From Dryococelus australis (Eukaryota; Arthropoda; Insecta; Phasmatodea; Phasmatidae): DNA of 64,000 nt. The stretch is taken from contig CM056994.1 of NCBI GenBank assembly GCA_029891345.1, forward strand, positions 60,977,251-61,041,250, given 5' to 3'. This document shows, piece by piece, positions 11,530 to 23,443 of this stretch; position 1 is the first letter of the stretch; each line of letters begins with the position of its first letter. Made by a program: the position numbers and the translations under genes. Below the pieces are notes generated by a model. The model was not told the DNA's origin, did not search any database, and saw only the letters and a list, made by a program, of their open reading frames with translations.

Positions 11530-11957
11530 TTATGGCCTTCGGCTGGGTGCTGGTGCAATTTTAATATGATCTGTTCTGTTCTGTTGTGGGCGGATAATAA
11601 GATAAGTTTCTACACCAGACTGACGCAGCCAAACACTCACAGGCTTCAGGTGACAGCAAGTGGCAGTCAGACAACTGCTGACGTCAGCGGGGGTGGAGTG
11701 TACTGTAGTGGAGAGATTTGGGCAGCTCTTAGCAGCGAAGTCACGAGAGCCGATAATGGTGAAGTGAGGTGAGTATGTAGCAGTTCCAAAATGCAAGGAC
11801 GGGGGAAGCAGGATATCCCCGAGAAAACCCTGCGACAAGCGGCATCGTCCGGCACGATTCCCACGAGCGAAAAATTCGGGAGTGACCCCGCCGGGAATCG
11901 AGCCCGGTACGCCTAGGTGGGAGGCGAGCAGTCTGAACACTACTACACCGCGGCCCC
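11530..11957 (-). mobile_element. tRNA-headed SINE (GGCCGC type), near full length
   Basis: On the minus strand it begins GGGGCCGCGGTGTAGTAG, a tRNA-like 5' head with an A-box-like segment. An internal CGGGCTCGATTCCCGG forms a T-arm-like stem-loop with a B-box core. The body holds CGTGCCGGACGATGCCGC and GCTCTCGTGACTTCGCTGC. It ends near a short (CTGTT)n run at 11,570-11,586 on the plus strand. RNA polymerase III transcription is expected for such an element, and movement would depend on a LINE partner. The 136-residue open frame along it is not a gene. Confidence 0.88.
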
Positions 11958-13150
11958 CTCACGTTAACAGGGAAGGAGTTGTAAAGTCCAACTCCGAACA
12001 GAAATTCAAAACTCGCAGCTCAAAAATATAAAAGTTTAAGACAACAATAAGAAAGGCTGAAATTCTTCTGCAATATTCACAATTGGTTGTTAAAAACGAA
12101 CGAAAAAAAGCGTATTAATACAAAATATAAAGTGAAAGCTACGGTAAAGGCATTTACTAAAAAGTGTTTCATTGATAATAAAGTAAATCCTGAGGCGGCT
12201 CATGGAATGTTTTATCGGAGGGTGCTATGATACAGTGAAGGCTGCAGGAATAATGCAGATATTACTGACAAATAAGTGGAGGTACATGAATTTCTTCCCC
12301 GGAATTTTTTCTTACTTGTCACCTAGTATTTGGCTTCTGTTTAAACTTGCCAACAAAACTGAAACGTTTGTTTTGTGATTCCGGGAAGTGTGAAGAGACA
12401 AGTCATTTCTGGTATCGAAGTGCTGATGTTGAGAACAGCAGTGAAAAATTACCAACTTTAAGGGAAATAAAAGGGGGGTGGGGGGATGTTAAATGTGAAT
12501 AAAAAAATATGAAGAAAAGCGCATAGTAGACCTATTAATAAAATAAATCCAATAAAAAATGTTTACTGTGCTGTAAAGATAAGAAAGATAATAGTTATAT
12601 CGTAACCTCTACAGACAGAACTACAGTGTTTTGGGCATCACAACGTGTCGGTAGACAGAAAACAAGCTTCATCGTCAATTCCCCCCTCCCCGCCCCCTTT
12701 TCACTAAATCATTGCAAAAAAAAAAAGACGCCCACTTGTACAACCAAAGACATGGCCACCTCATGTTTAATCTTCCTGAAGGAGTGGAATTGCCCAGGAA
12801 TGAAGTCGGAAAACCTGGTTTTATCAAGATCAAACTCACGGCCTCTCTGCGAAGGACACGCACGTTAACTTCAGAAAAAAAATAGACTATTTGACTGTGA
12901 ATTCTAATCTGTATTGAAGAACACTGAACTGTGCACTAAATATTTGCTTTGAATGGTGCAGTTTTACACTACACAAATAAAAACGGACTTCATTTTATAC
13001 TACATTGTCTCACATCAAAATTAAAAATTTCAAACATGCCCAGCTTCTCCGCTCCATTCCCAACACGACTCAAATCAAGTACCATCATATCTAAAAGGGG
13101 TTTTGGAGTGGTTAGGAGAAAGGAATGAAAATGTCGCGATGCCAAGTGCA
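11958..13150. other. AT-rich spacer, no gene seen
   Basis: Open frames near 12,626-12,868 on both strands show no motif. A poly-A run lies at 12,714-12,726. The segment is collinear with 30,235-31,420 of copy 2. Confidence 0.5.
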
Positions 13151-13159
13151 GGGTTGGCA

Positions 13160-13160
13160 A

Positions 13161-13195
<35 letters not shown>

Positions 13196-13197
13196 AA
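13160..13197. repeat. (GA)n tract
   Basis: It is an interrupted GAGA tract in front of the first tRNA-like unit. In copy 2 the same site is expanded to about 85 bp (31,434-31,520). Confidence 0.9.
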
Positions 13198-13346
13198 AAT
13201 AAAAACACTTGCACAAGGACAGCTTTCCGAACGAACGATTAGGTTAATACAATTTTAAAGTGCTATCATGACTTTTTTAGCCACGGAGAAAGACATTGTA
13301 AGAATGTACCATAATTATGTATGTATTAACGTACGTTAAGAGATAA

Positions 13347-13426
13347 GTCCTAGTAGCTCAAATGGAAAGAGCGTTGCATGACACAAGAATATCGCAGAGG
13401 TTCCAGGTTCGAGCCCTGGCTAGGAC
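13347..13426 (+). repeat. tRNA-like sequence (pseudo-tRNA or SINE head)
   Basis: GTCCTAG at the start pairs perfectly with CTAGGAC at the end (7-bp acceptor stem). GCTC..GAGC forms a 4-bp D stem, and CCAGG TTCGAGC CCTGG is a perfect T arm. The middle is 29 nt where a normal tRNA has about 22, and no clean 5-bp anticodon stem forms, so I do not call it a functional tRNA. A sister unit lies 861 bp downstream, with similar flanks on both sides (ACAGCTTTCC...AAAGTGCTATCATGACTT; TTCGTGTTAATT). The unit is therefore probably part of a larger dispersed repeat. Confidence 0.65.
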
Positions 13427-14112
13427 GTTATTTTTTATTTCGTGTTAATTTAAAGTATTTTTGTTGAAAAATATGTTCTTTTAAACGTTCTTTTTTCGTA
13501 TCAATTTTTCCAAGAATATTTATTAGATTAAATGAAACATTTACACTTTCTATCTTCCACTTCCAATTGCGCGCCTTACAAAAAAGTTATCTGATATATT
13601 TATTATTTGCTTCTGATATGTCTAATGTTTTGATTCGAGTCCAAATCAGGTATGCTAATTTCGCTTTTCCATAGTTTTCTAATATTAATCCAGGCGAATT
13701 TCGGAAAGTATCTTTCTACAGTAGGGAGGGAGTTTGTGAATATTTCGTGGAAGCAACAAAAACAGTTTTTGAGGATGATTTATTTTTCAGTACAGTATAG
13801 TATAGCACCAATGACGAAAAGGAAAACAATATAACTGAGGAAAAATTAAGATAACAGCAAACACTTGCAAAATGCCTGTCCATTGTGTCAAAATATTACT
13901 CCAACATCAATTCACGATCCAACCACAAAAAAAAAAAAAAAAAAAAAAAAAAAGAAGTAAATATTTTAATATAGATAAAATGAAAATACTATTACTTTGT
14001 GCAATGTTCCTACAAAGAAAACACTTACTCGAGGACAGTTTTCCAAACAAAAGATCAGGTAAATTCCATTTTAAAATGCTATTATGGCTTTCTTAAGCCA
14101 AGGAGGAGGAGG
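13427..14112. other. AT-rich spacer with poly-A run
   Basis: A run of about 27 A at 13,926-13,953 separates two related GA-tract/tRNA-like modules. There is no coding signal. Confidence 0.5.
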
Positions 14113-14123
14113 AAGAGAGAGAC

Positions 14124-14155
<32 letters not shown>

Positions 14156-14157
14156 TA
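14113..14157. repeat. (GA)n tract
   Basis: This GA tract precedes the second tRNA-like unit. It is about 60 bp long in copy 2 (32,417-32,478). Confidence 0.9.
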
Positions 14158-14207
14158 AAGTTTATTCAGCGGAAGCTTACTATCAAAGAATTGCTATTTT
14201 CTGTCGA

Positions 14208-14291
14208 GTCCTAGTTGCTCAATTAAAATTCAAGAGCTTTGCCCGATATTGAAAATCCTCAGAGATTCCAGGTTCGAGCCCTGGATAGGAC
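14208..14291 (+). repeat. tRNA-like sequence, second unit
   Basis: GTCCTAG at the 5' end faces ATAGGAC at the 3' end (one mismatch), and CCAGG TTCGAGC CCTGG forms a T arm. GCTC...GAGC is the D stem with an enlarged loop. The anticodon region (TTGCCCGATATTG...) does not fold canonically. In copy 2 (32,530-32,613) the acceptor end is CTAGGAC, but the T stem has a mismatch. Confidence 0.6.
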
Positions 14292-15375
14292 TTTAATTTT
14301 TACTTCGTGTTAATTGAAATAATATCGTCGTATACGTTCTTTTAAACTATGAAGGGAACCATTCACATCAGTATGGCATAGGAATCTACTTCAAAAGGTG
14401 GAGAGATGTGAAACATTCGAACATAGCTACTTCAAGCGATAGAATAACATTGTATGGTAACTGTAATGACCACAGCAAGAGCATTCTAGAGTAAAAGGGA
14501 GGCGATGCGGTAGTCCACCTTGATACCCACTGGGGGTGGAAAAGGGGCAGGTTTTCCAAAGGGAGGACCATACGAATACTGTGGCAATTAATTTATTTCA
14601 TTTATGAAACGTAGAATCAAATAAGCAGGTTTCTATAGTATTGTTTTTGATAAGAACACTGGATATAGAGAACATAGTTTTTTTACCATAAGTTTTAAAA
14701 TTATGTCTTTGACTACGCTGCTGTGGGAATCGTTTAGGCATGGCACCTTTCCAAAAATACTTACAATCATTAGGCCTCTTTGTGTGCATTATACGAGTGA
14801 TCTTATACGAATTAACACCATATAAACCTGCTTTTTTGATCCTACCTGTTACAAATGATATAATTCCATTACCACGGCTTTCGCTTGGTCCACCTATTAT
14901 ATCGGAGTTTCATGCTCGACTTTCGCCTCCGAATCTCCTTTTATTCTGGAACTCCCTTGTTTTCAGTTACCATCCAAAGTTTTTACATTATGTACAGTAT
15001 CTATATTTGTATATTTCACTCATCCCCACCCCCCTTTTTGTGATACATTGCTATGCCATACTTATGTGAGCGATGCTCCGTATAGATGTCTCTCAGTGGT
15101 GCTCTGTATGAAGATTGCTTTGAATAATCCGAAACGATATATACGTAAGTAAATAATTTTTTGTCGCTCTAGTATTCAGAGAATCGGACAATATAGAAAT
15201 AAGAATATAGGCCCCCTAGAATATAAAATTTGTGTAAGTTGCGTAACTAGAAGATACAGAAAGGATACAATTATATTTCTATATTACGTATGTTCTTAAA
15301 AAAAACGGACACGAAAGAACATTTACAAGACCTTAGATAGCAAAATTACATTAACACAAAGGAAAAAAACTACCT
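14292..15375. other. AT-rich spacer, no gene seen
   Basis: Open frames such as 14,740-15,069 have no recognised motif and are disrupted in copy 2. Confidence 0.5.
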
Positions 15376-15445
15376 TCTAGTCGGGATTCGAACCTGGAAC
15401 ATTTGCTAGTAAACTCACACAACGCTATTTCTATTAATATTTGGG
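15376..15445 (-). repeat. Truncated tRNA-like sequence, minus strand
   Basis: The minus strand reads CCAGG TTCGAAT CCCGACTAGA, with a preceding AATAGCGTTGTGTG segment that resembles the anticodon-arm region of the plus-strand units. The 5' half is missing or degenerate. It is repeated at 33,674-33,740. Confidence 0.5.
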
Positions 15446-15912
15446 CCGTTTGACAGAGCGTAGTTGACATTTGACGAGTTGTGGTTGACGTTTTACAGTC
15501 AGTGTTGGACGTATGCCTCTCGCAGGAGAACACAGTCGGACGTACACAAGCAAACGCCCATGTCTTTCCCGTGACTCGAGCCCGGATGCCCCGTGCCGTA
15601 AGCCGATGCGCGGCCAGCTATGATACGTTTTATTATGTTTATAACATGCATTTTGACTGTATGATGCAGGAAATACAATAGTGGACAGAGGCTCAAGTGC
15701 GCATGTACTTACTCTGGTTACATACTGTTACAAATGAATTATTTGTTCAGTGTTGTTTCTTTCACCACCAGCCACCTCGTTCTACGCAGTCTGTCAACAA
15801 ATTTTCGTACATAAGTGGAAGGGAGTCGGTATTTATAGTAAAGTCAATCAAGTTCATGAGTAGCCAGACCACCGCTCTCCTTTTGATGGTATGGAACGCT
15901 GTCAAATCAAGG
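15446..15912. other. Spacer, no gene seen
   Basis: There is no motif. Copy 2 carries 24 extra bases near 33,920-33,944. Confidence 0.45.
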
Positions 15913-16341
15913 TAAAGTCTGTTCACGATAAACTGAGCACTTTTGAAAGCCCTGCTTAAGATCTATTTGTATGCGCATCGTGTATTCTTCCACCACATGT
16001 AAAATCAGTATTGCCATGAGCCTGATCTTTTTATTCATGCGTCGGCCAAGTAAACTTAACAATTATTAAGAAAGTAAATATTTTAGTATCCACAAATTTC
16101 TACACATATTATGCATTAAAAAATCTGAAAGCAAAATAAATCGTTTCGGTATTTATAAATATTTAACCTAACACTTTTCATTCAGCGTTAAGACGTGGAA
16201 CTGCTTTCCTCTCCGTCGTTACCAACTTCTACTGATCGTGTGCTGGTCAGTGTACCCGTTAAAACATTATGCGGGTAGTGGCAGTGACATTTTTCAAAGG
16301 TTAATTTCGAAAGTGCTCATTTTATCGTGAACAGCGTTTAG
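15913..16341 (+). mobile_element. MITE type A, complete
   Basis: The left end is GTCTGTTCACGATAAACTGAG and the right end is CATTTTATCGTGAACAG. The interior has the A signature (AAGCCCTGCTTAAGATCTAT, GTCGTTACCAAC, GGTTAATTTCGAAAGTGC). It is about 430 bp and non-coding. Confidence 0.88.
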
Positions 16342-16688
16342 TAATGTGTCTCCTCACGTAGGTCTTTAGCTGCCACGTCACGTACAACGTGATTTAGACA
16401 GCAGTTCCATAAGGGACGGGAAAAAATACAGTACAACTAGTAACCCGATGAAGTGCTGTATCACGTTAGTCACATATGACGCAACTATCAGCGCGGGCGA
16501 AAATACGTTTACGTCGAAACTCAGTGGGTGCTACGTCATTGATAAAGGAAAATGCAGACGCTCGGAGGGCCGTACCATATTATTTCCAGTGGAAATTGCT
16601 CATTTGAGTTGCACCCTCGGAACTACAGGATATTGCACATGTCTTGTAACCCCCTGAAATTGTCTTGCCATCCTTACATATCAAGTAA
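16342..16688. other. Spacer between two MITEs
   Basis: A 69-residue open frame here is broken in copy 2. No motif is seen. Confidence 0.45.
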
Positions 16689-17114
16689 TAAAGACTGTTC
16701 ATGATAAAGTGAGCACTTTTGAGATGAACCCTAGAAAAATGTCACTTCCCCCTGCCTGCATATATTTTAACGTTTGCACCAAGTGACATTCGCTGAGCAA
16801 AGTTGGTAAAAATGGATGGAAAGTAGTTCCATATCTTAACCTCGAATAAAAGGTGTTCGGTAACTATAAGTGATAGTTTAAATTATTTCTTTCGCTTTCT
16901 ATTTTTTTAAATACATCGAAATGTAGAAAATAGCAGATTTATAAAATATTTACTTTCCTAATAATTTCACAGTTTCATTTGACCGACGCATCAATATAGT
17001 GATGAGGCCCATGGCGATGTTAATTTTACATAAGCCAGAAGAATACACAAAGTGTATACAAGTAGATTTTAAGCAGGGCTGTCAAAAGTGCTCATTTTAT
17101 CATGAACAGCCTAT
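16689..17114 (-). mobile_element. MITE type A, reverse; its right end is the duplication boundary
   Basis: The termini are GACTGTTCATGATAAAGTGAGC and CATTTTATCATGAACAGCC. The matching copy 2 element is 35,010-35,436. Immediately outside the right terminus, copy 1 and copy 2 sequences lose similarity. Confidence 0.88.
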
Positions 17115-17386
17115 AGTACTAAACTATGGCGTTTAAAGCTGTCTAAGTATTTACGAATTTAAAAACAAACAAAAATAATCCTAGCCTAACTAATATTACT
17201 CTTTCGTCCTTATTTGCGGGAGAGAATTTAATATGAGGCATGGTAACTAAATTAATTTAAAACGTGAGCAGACGACAAAGCGAAAATAAAATCAACCCCA
17301 TGAAACGCCAAAATATCGTAACATCGTCACTATTGTGATTGGCCTTGCAAGATCACGTGGTGCAGTGTCACGTATCATGGATAAGA
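17115..17386. other. Sequence between the two duplication copies
   Basis: It has no counterpart after 35,437. Its own paralogue, if any, would lie left of the window. No gene or repeat is recognised. Confidence 0.5.
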
Positions 17387-17629
17387 CAGGCTATTCATGG
17401 TAAAGTGAGTACTTTTGAAAGCCGTCTCATTTGGTATAATAATATTCAATAAATATATTTTATTTTAGCCTTAGACGTTAACTTCTGAGTGTGGTGGAAT
17501 ATGCACACTGTGTTTGTTATTTACAATGCAGTGTTTATTCTAAAAATTAGGTTAAAGGATAAAAAATGGCTGAGAGGAAAAAAGTAACTAGGGCCTCAGA
17601 AGTGTTCACTTTGCCATGAACAGCCTACA
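17387..17629 (+). mobile_element. MITE type C, complete reference copy
   Basis: GGCTATTCATGGTAAAGTGAG at the left is mirrored by CACTTTGCCATGAACAGCC at the right. Its second part equals bases 1-56 of the window, which fixes the register of the duplication. Confidence 0.88.
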
Positions 17630-17839
17630 GACATTGACAAGCTTTTCCACCACGTGATTGTTATATGAAAGATCGTGATGTCTTCTTGAAACACATTAGT
17701 CATAGGGTAGCCGCCGCACGTGTTATTCTTTACGTGTTAAATTAAAAGTTAAGTTGTTGTAATCCTAGCCTAAGCTTGCGGTAAATGAAGGAATTCTATA
17801 TATCTGTGTGTAAATGTTTGTGTTTGGCTCGAACTCGCA

Positions 17840-18036
17840 CTCATTTGGAATAATAGTCAATAAATATGTTTTACTGTAGCCTTAAACGTAAACTTTTGCG
17901 TCCTGTGAAATGTTATACTATGTTTATTACTTACATGGGAATATTTATTTTAAGAAGTGGGGGAAGGATAAAAATGGCTGATAAGGAAAAAGTAACTAGG
18001 GCCTCAAAAGTGCTCACTTTGCCGTGTACAGCCTAT
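17840..18036 (+). mobile_element. MITE type C, left-truncated
   Basis: It corresponds to 286-524, but a deletion joins CTCGCA directly to CTCATTTGG and removes the left terminal inverted repeat. The right terminus is intact. Confidence 0.75.
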
Positions 18037-20096
18037 ATTAACTTATTTTGTAATTATTATTCACGACCTCCAATGGTCTTTACAAGAGCAAACAATGAAA
18101 ATACAACTGTGATTGGAAATTAGAGTTTATAAGCAAGCTCATTTCAATGGGAAAAAGTCACGAATTTAAGTACGAAACAAATATAGCTACCGTAAAAAGG
18201 AATTTGGTAATTTTCTCGTTTATCATACGGAAACCAAGCAGGAAAGTACTAAAAATAATATTTTTAACAATTTCTCTATTTTTTTCGATTTAATTGTCAT
18301 ATTTAAATAAAGTAATTGTGCAGGTCAAAATTTTACGTATATTCTTAAACAATACAAATCAGACAAAATTACACAGTTATATTTATTTTATGAAAATTGA
18401 ATTTACCCATTTACTTACACAAAAATAAAATCAGGTACACACGCAACACCAGTGCATCTTGGCGGCGAAAATATTCAGTCGCCAAACTAAAAACACTGAA
18501 CTTCCCAACCTAAGTAGAATAAGAGTGGGATGGAGCTGCGCGTCCAAGGTCAAAAAGCGAGGGAGTGATACGTGCGACAATAACACGTACGCCTAGTGCC
18601 TCATCGCACCTACGCGCAAGGCGTGCAGTGTTTCCGACGTGCCGCTGTACTGTGCAATGAAGATCTGCAACACCAGGGTTTTATTACATGCTATGAAAGT
18701 CCACAGATTAAACTACCCCTGTACCTTGGTAGTTTTCTCTTGCAACTTAAGTAAACTGCATAGGCAAGCTTTAAAAATAGGATATTTGACCATTTTCACG
18801 AATTTATTTCTCTAAGAATACACTCAGTGTGACAAAAGTAAAAAAAAATAGCGCATAGATAATTGTTTTTTTAATCTTTTCTGACAAAAAGTCGTATTTG
18901 CAGAACATTTATTTACCGAGATACGCGTATTCGCGCAAACAACTATTTCACAAAAACTGCGAGGGTCCAGCCCGCTCGGCGTAGCGGAGTTGACGATATT
19001 CTAACACGCAGGTGGTTACTAAACTTCGCGCTATTGCAACTTCCACCCCGTATTTTTCCCCCACGGAGTAATTCGGCTCTCAATAAGAGGCAAAGTGAAT
19101 AATAATCGTGCTACAGGCTGCTTTTGTCTATGTTGCCCCGCCACCTCCCCCCTTTTTTTCTCTGCACCCGGTACAATCGTCAAAGACATATCGGCACTGG
19201 CTGAACAGATATTCATTAAGTACGGTATCCACAGAAAGAAAAAATATGTAGGTTCAGAGTATAAACTTCTGAAATACGTAATAGTAGCCTATTTTCCCTG
19301 TACGAGTCAATTGAAAAAGCTCTTAACATACCACGTAATGTAAAGTGCGAACAAATAAAATATTTTATTGTGTGCTGTTTTTGGAAATTTAAACTATTTG
19401 TGATTTCTTAATACTCAGCACATTTTGATGATATCTGATGAAATTTCTTCGTTCTCTCCTCTTCCCCCTCCGCACCCCCCCAAAAACCGGCCAATCAACT
19501 GAACTTTCGTAGAGTTTCCGAAGTGAAGATTTCAGTTTGACATTGGCACAAACAATCAAAAATGGTACTGTATGCTGTGAGTTTTTATTGCAAATGCGAT
19601 AATTTTCTTTCTACTTTTCAGTTTTAAGTATTGCGTGAAACATATATTCATGAAGGAGTGTGAAGAATGACTTAGAGATGGAATGTTAAGCCAAGCAGTG
19701 GTACCAATTCCGACATTCTGAATTTTCGTATGAACTCAGAAAGCTGTAAGGGAGGCAGATTACTTACAGACAAGTTAAATTTCAGCATTGTCTCAAAGTC
19801 AACAAGTAAATTTCCGAAAAAATGAAGGAGCATAAGAAATTGCGCATGGAACTTCGAATTCAGAAATCATAAATATTCAAAACATCCTTCATCCTTCCGT
19901 TATCTACAAGTCTTATATTTTATGGATTTCATTCCTGCACACTTAACATTTTCTTTAAGTGAGACAATTTTTTTCAGTAGAAACGATTATACGCTTAGAA
20001 CAATGACAGTTTTCCAACAATGCTACCCTGAACTTACATTATTTTAGTCTCAGATCGTCTACAATAATGACAGATAGAGAGAAAATCTGTCTCAAG

Positions 20097-20655
20097 TTGT
20101 GCAGTGCACAATTAGGGGGATATGTCTCCAAACAGAAGCGCTGCTCCTTTAAAGGTTTCCGCCTAAACACAACTGAACCGTTAATAAAGACCCAGTCTCA
20201 TAATAATGCTTTAGCTGAGATTCATAACGGCAAACTTGTGTAGCTACATAGTTCTGAGAGTAAAATGGCGTGGGTGGGCAGTAAGCTGTTAACAGTCACT
20301 TGAGAACGTAACTCCGCTAATAAGAACTCAAGGACGTGTCTCGGCCTGAGTCACCGTGTGCATTCGAGTGTTTCCGGAAGTGTGCCTCGACTGCTGCAGG
20401 CAGTGTGTCTTAAGGTGGCCGCCTGGTTGAAGGAATTTTGCATGTCTGAGGCCTAAGGGTTCTGAGGCCCAAGGGTGGGTTTACAATTAAATACTGAAGA
20501 ACTGTAATAATTGTACTTATGACTCTTTAAGTACACGGAAAATACATTTTGCAATTTATGATTGATCTAGCAACTGTTAAGTCTGGCCAATCAAAATCGT
20601 AGGATACCAAAGCAGCCGACTTAACCTGGAAAAATTGTCCAGGGAAGATTCTTAA

Positions 20656-20710
<55 letters not shown>

Positions 20711-20897
20711 ATTTGTGATTACTACTCCTGTAATCATTTTAAAAAAAACTTGTGGTATCTTATAGAAGGGGATGCCGATGCCAAAATTGGACATAAAAGT
20801 CAATAAATCTTTATAAGTTTAAATAAAACCAATCCAATAACTTATTTAAAAAAAAAACATGTCATTTAACAGTCATTTAAATAAAGATGTATCCTCT
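20097..20897. other. 801-bp segment present only in copy 2
   Basis: Copy 1 reads CTCAAGG-CGATTAAAA at 2,579-2,594, while copy 2 has 801 bp between CTCAAG and CGATTAAAA. The segment opens with the odd palindrome TTGTGCAGTGCACAA, has a GC-richer middle (20,300-20,480), and contains about 46 bp of (TA)n at 20,660-20,704. I see no target-site duplication, terminal inverted repeat or protein. It may be a solo LTR-like insertion or an ancestral segment deleted from copy 1. Confidence 0.7.
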
Positions 20898-21555
20898 CGA
20901 TTAAAATAATTCATATAACCTAAATCCATGGTGTAAATACAGTTTCCCACCAAACAACAAATGTCACTGGTCTCTGATTTGCTACTTCTTCTTGACTTGT
21001 ACTAAGATATAAAATATAACGATACCATAAGTCAAGTCAAGAACTCATACGACCCGTCACGACCCGCACACTGTAGTCATAAACCAATATCCTTGAACAC
21101 ATTGATTCATATTCTAAGCACGCTACGGAACATTGAGTCTGTTAAGTCAATCGTAAACCCAGTCTAAGAGCGTGGGAGCTGTAGGGACGGACGAGACATG
21201 CGCATCAACTCTCTCATCGCCTCTACGCGCAAAGCACTGAACTGGCGTGAAGTCTTGCCGACGATAAAGCGCCTGTATGAGACTCTCAGAGGAAACCGTA
21301 CCATTTTACGACGTAATAATAAAAATAAAGGGTTGATGCTCGTCCCTATTTCTTTTTTAATGTTTTGAACCCGAATGTTCATACTTAAAAATTACCGCAA
21401 AAACACCTGTTTGAGCAATTTTCAGTGTCACAAAAAAATGCTTTAGAAATAAATGGAGGAACTGAAAAACATTTACACACGCGTAACGTTTCTTAAATGC
21501 TATTCATGAGCAGACCTCGCTCAACACACGTCATATATGATTCATGGTATCTTCG

Positions 21556-21960
21556 GTCTTTTCTGAAGCCCTGCTAAAGTTGTACTTCTAGAATATTCCT
21601 CCACCTCGTGCAAACTAAGAGTAACTATGTTTGGAAGATTACACCGGAGGGACAACGCGCCGTATTCGTGCGCACTCTGTTGTAACAGTATTTTGTATAA
21701 GAACTATTTCTTACTTGGTGCTACCAACACACATGTTTTCTCACTGTTTATATTCAAAGTATTTACAAATGAAACATTATAATTTACAGATAAAATATTA
21801 ATAACATTTCAATATCAGAAAAAAAAGAAGTAACTTTTATGAACACAATTATAAAACGCTTGTGATATATGGAAAATGTTGGAAACAACCAAGCACGTCA
21901 TACATGGGGTGTTTTTTCAAAGGTTTGATTCAAAAAGGGCGAAGAAAACGTGAATAGACT
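21556..21960 (+). mobile_element. Type B repeat, copy 2 paralogue
   Basis: It is collinear with 3,245-3,650 and carries a few substitutions. Confidence 0.65.
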
Positions 21961-23029
21961 ATAGACGGGTTTGTAATAAAACGTTTTCTGCTGAAGCTCT
22001 GCACACCGTTCGGCGGCCTACTCAGGCGGCCATCTTATTCGCGTTGGCCGCCAACTACTTCTGTAGTGGGGCACGAACTAACTGAGATCTGACGTTTGCA
22101 CCTGATGACTTCGTACGCGAGCGCACTCTGCAAGCAGCTGCACGTTCAACTCGATTTTCTTGTTTGATGCAGACGCAGACACAGCCGTCGGCCGGAGTAT
22201 TTCCCTCGGGCACTCATGTTTTTTTTTCCTAACTACCCTATAACTAAGTGTTAAGTGAAAGCCCGGTGGGTAGATAGGGATTTAATGCGTCTCAGGACTA
22301 GACCCCTTACGCCTACGAGGATAGGAAATCATGCAAGGAGACATGCATCACAGCAAAGAGGAATTGGCCTGCGATTGGGGCCATCACTACCTCCCTGAGT
22401 GTACTTATAGCTAAGCTATCACTAGAAGAGACTGGGAAAAACCGGCATAGACACCGTAAAAACCCAGTCGACACTGAAGTTCCTTCGTCCTTGTGCCCCG
22501 CCGATTCCACGCCGTCACCTCGTTCCAGGCCGTGTCTCAATTGGCTCTCTCTCTCTCACTCTCTCTCGGAGGACGTCACGGAGAGCGCTCTCTGGTCGTC
22601 TCAATTAGTCGGAGAGAGCGCCAAAAATTGAGAGCACAGAGAGATAGCGCGAAATCGTATACTCGCTGGCGCTCTCTCGCAGGTGTTATACGTGTTTACG
22701 TTATTTTCGTGTATTACATAATTTTTGTAGTTTTCTGGGCCAAAACCACGCTGCATTTTAACTGTAAGTGTATGATTTCAACTGTTTTAAACAGCAAAAT
22801 AGCCTACGCAACACGTATTTATAAAAATATAAAAACGGATTTCTGACTAAATCTCTTTTTTTTTTTTGTCACTTTGCTGCAACATTACGGTAAAATATAA
22901 AATAAAAATAATAATACTTTATGCACTAACGATGTTTTCTGGTAGTGCTATAATTATTTGTGAATTATATTGAACACACATAAATTACTTACAATAGCCA
23001 TGATCGCGATTTTAGCTTAACATGATTCC

Positions 23030-23376
23030 CCGTCTTATGGTATCAGCGCGCACAGCCAGTCTCCGTGTCCCAATATTGAACAGATTGTCTGCCAATAACG
23101 TCTAGCGAAAACTACATTATTTGATTTTAGGTTAGAAAACTTATTTGTAAACAATTGCTTAGAGATGTTGTTATACGTCCGCTAACCAATTCGTAATGCA
23201 GTTTGACTAAATTAATATAATGGTGCTTGTCATTTAAAAATTAAGATATAAACAAACACGTTCATCACTGTTTACCACGTGTCTTTGACAGCTGTGTATG
23301 TTCCTTTGGGGTAGGTCAATGTTGGGTACACGGGCAGAAGACGAATAAGCGATCTACTTCATCTTTAGTCTATGCC
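23030..23376 (+). mobile_element. Type F inverted-terminal element, copy 2 paralogue
   Basis: It is almost identical to 4,740-5,087, within the least diverged part of the duplication. Confidence 0.6.
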
Positions 23377-23443
23377 AGCTCCACCCTCACTGGAACTAAG
23401 GTTTATTCCCCTCACGTTGGGAAGCTCAATGTATTTAGTCAGG

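Larger units (their letters stand above)
1..17114. repeat. Tandem segmental duplication, copy 1 (left end outside the window)
   Basis: Base 1 matches base 17,573 and the two sequences stay collinear to the end of a MITE at 17,114, which matches 35,436. The match covers unique-looking sequence as well as transposons, so it is a block duplication and not shared repeats. Divergence is uneven: about 4,800-5,340 is nearly identical to 23,090-23,630, while other stretches differ at a few percent with many 1-bp indels. Copy 1 has a much longer (TA)n at 7,153-7,204 and lacks 801 bp present in copy 2. It could be a true tandem duplication, or two haplotypes joined by the assembler; the sequence alone cannot decide. 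Confidence 0.93.

Noticed and set aside
11530-11940. 136-residue minus-strand frame (and its copy at 29,806-30,216)
   Set aside because: It lies wholly within a tRNA-headed SINE, and equivalent peptides recur at each SINE copy.
13347-13426. Functional tRNA gene
   Set aside because: Acceptor, D and T stems pair, but the central region is about 7 nt too long and lacks a normal anticodon stem. The unit is also repeated with its flanks like a mobile element.
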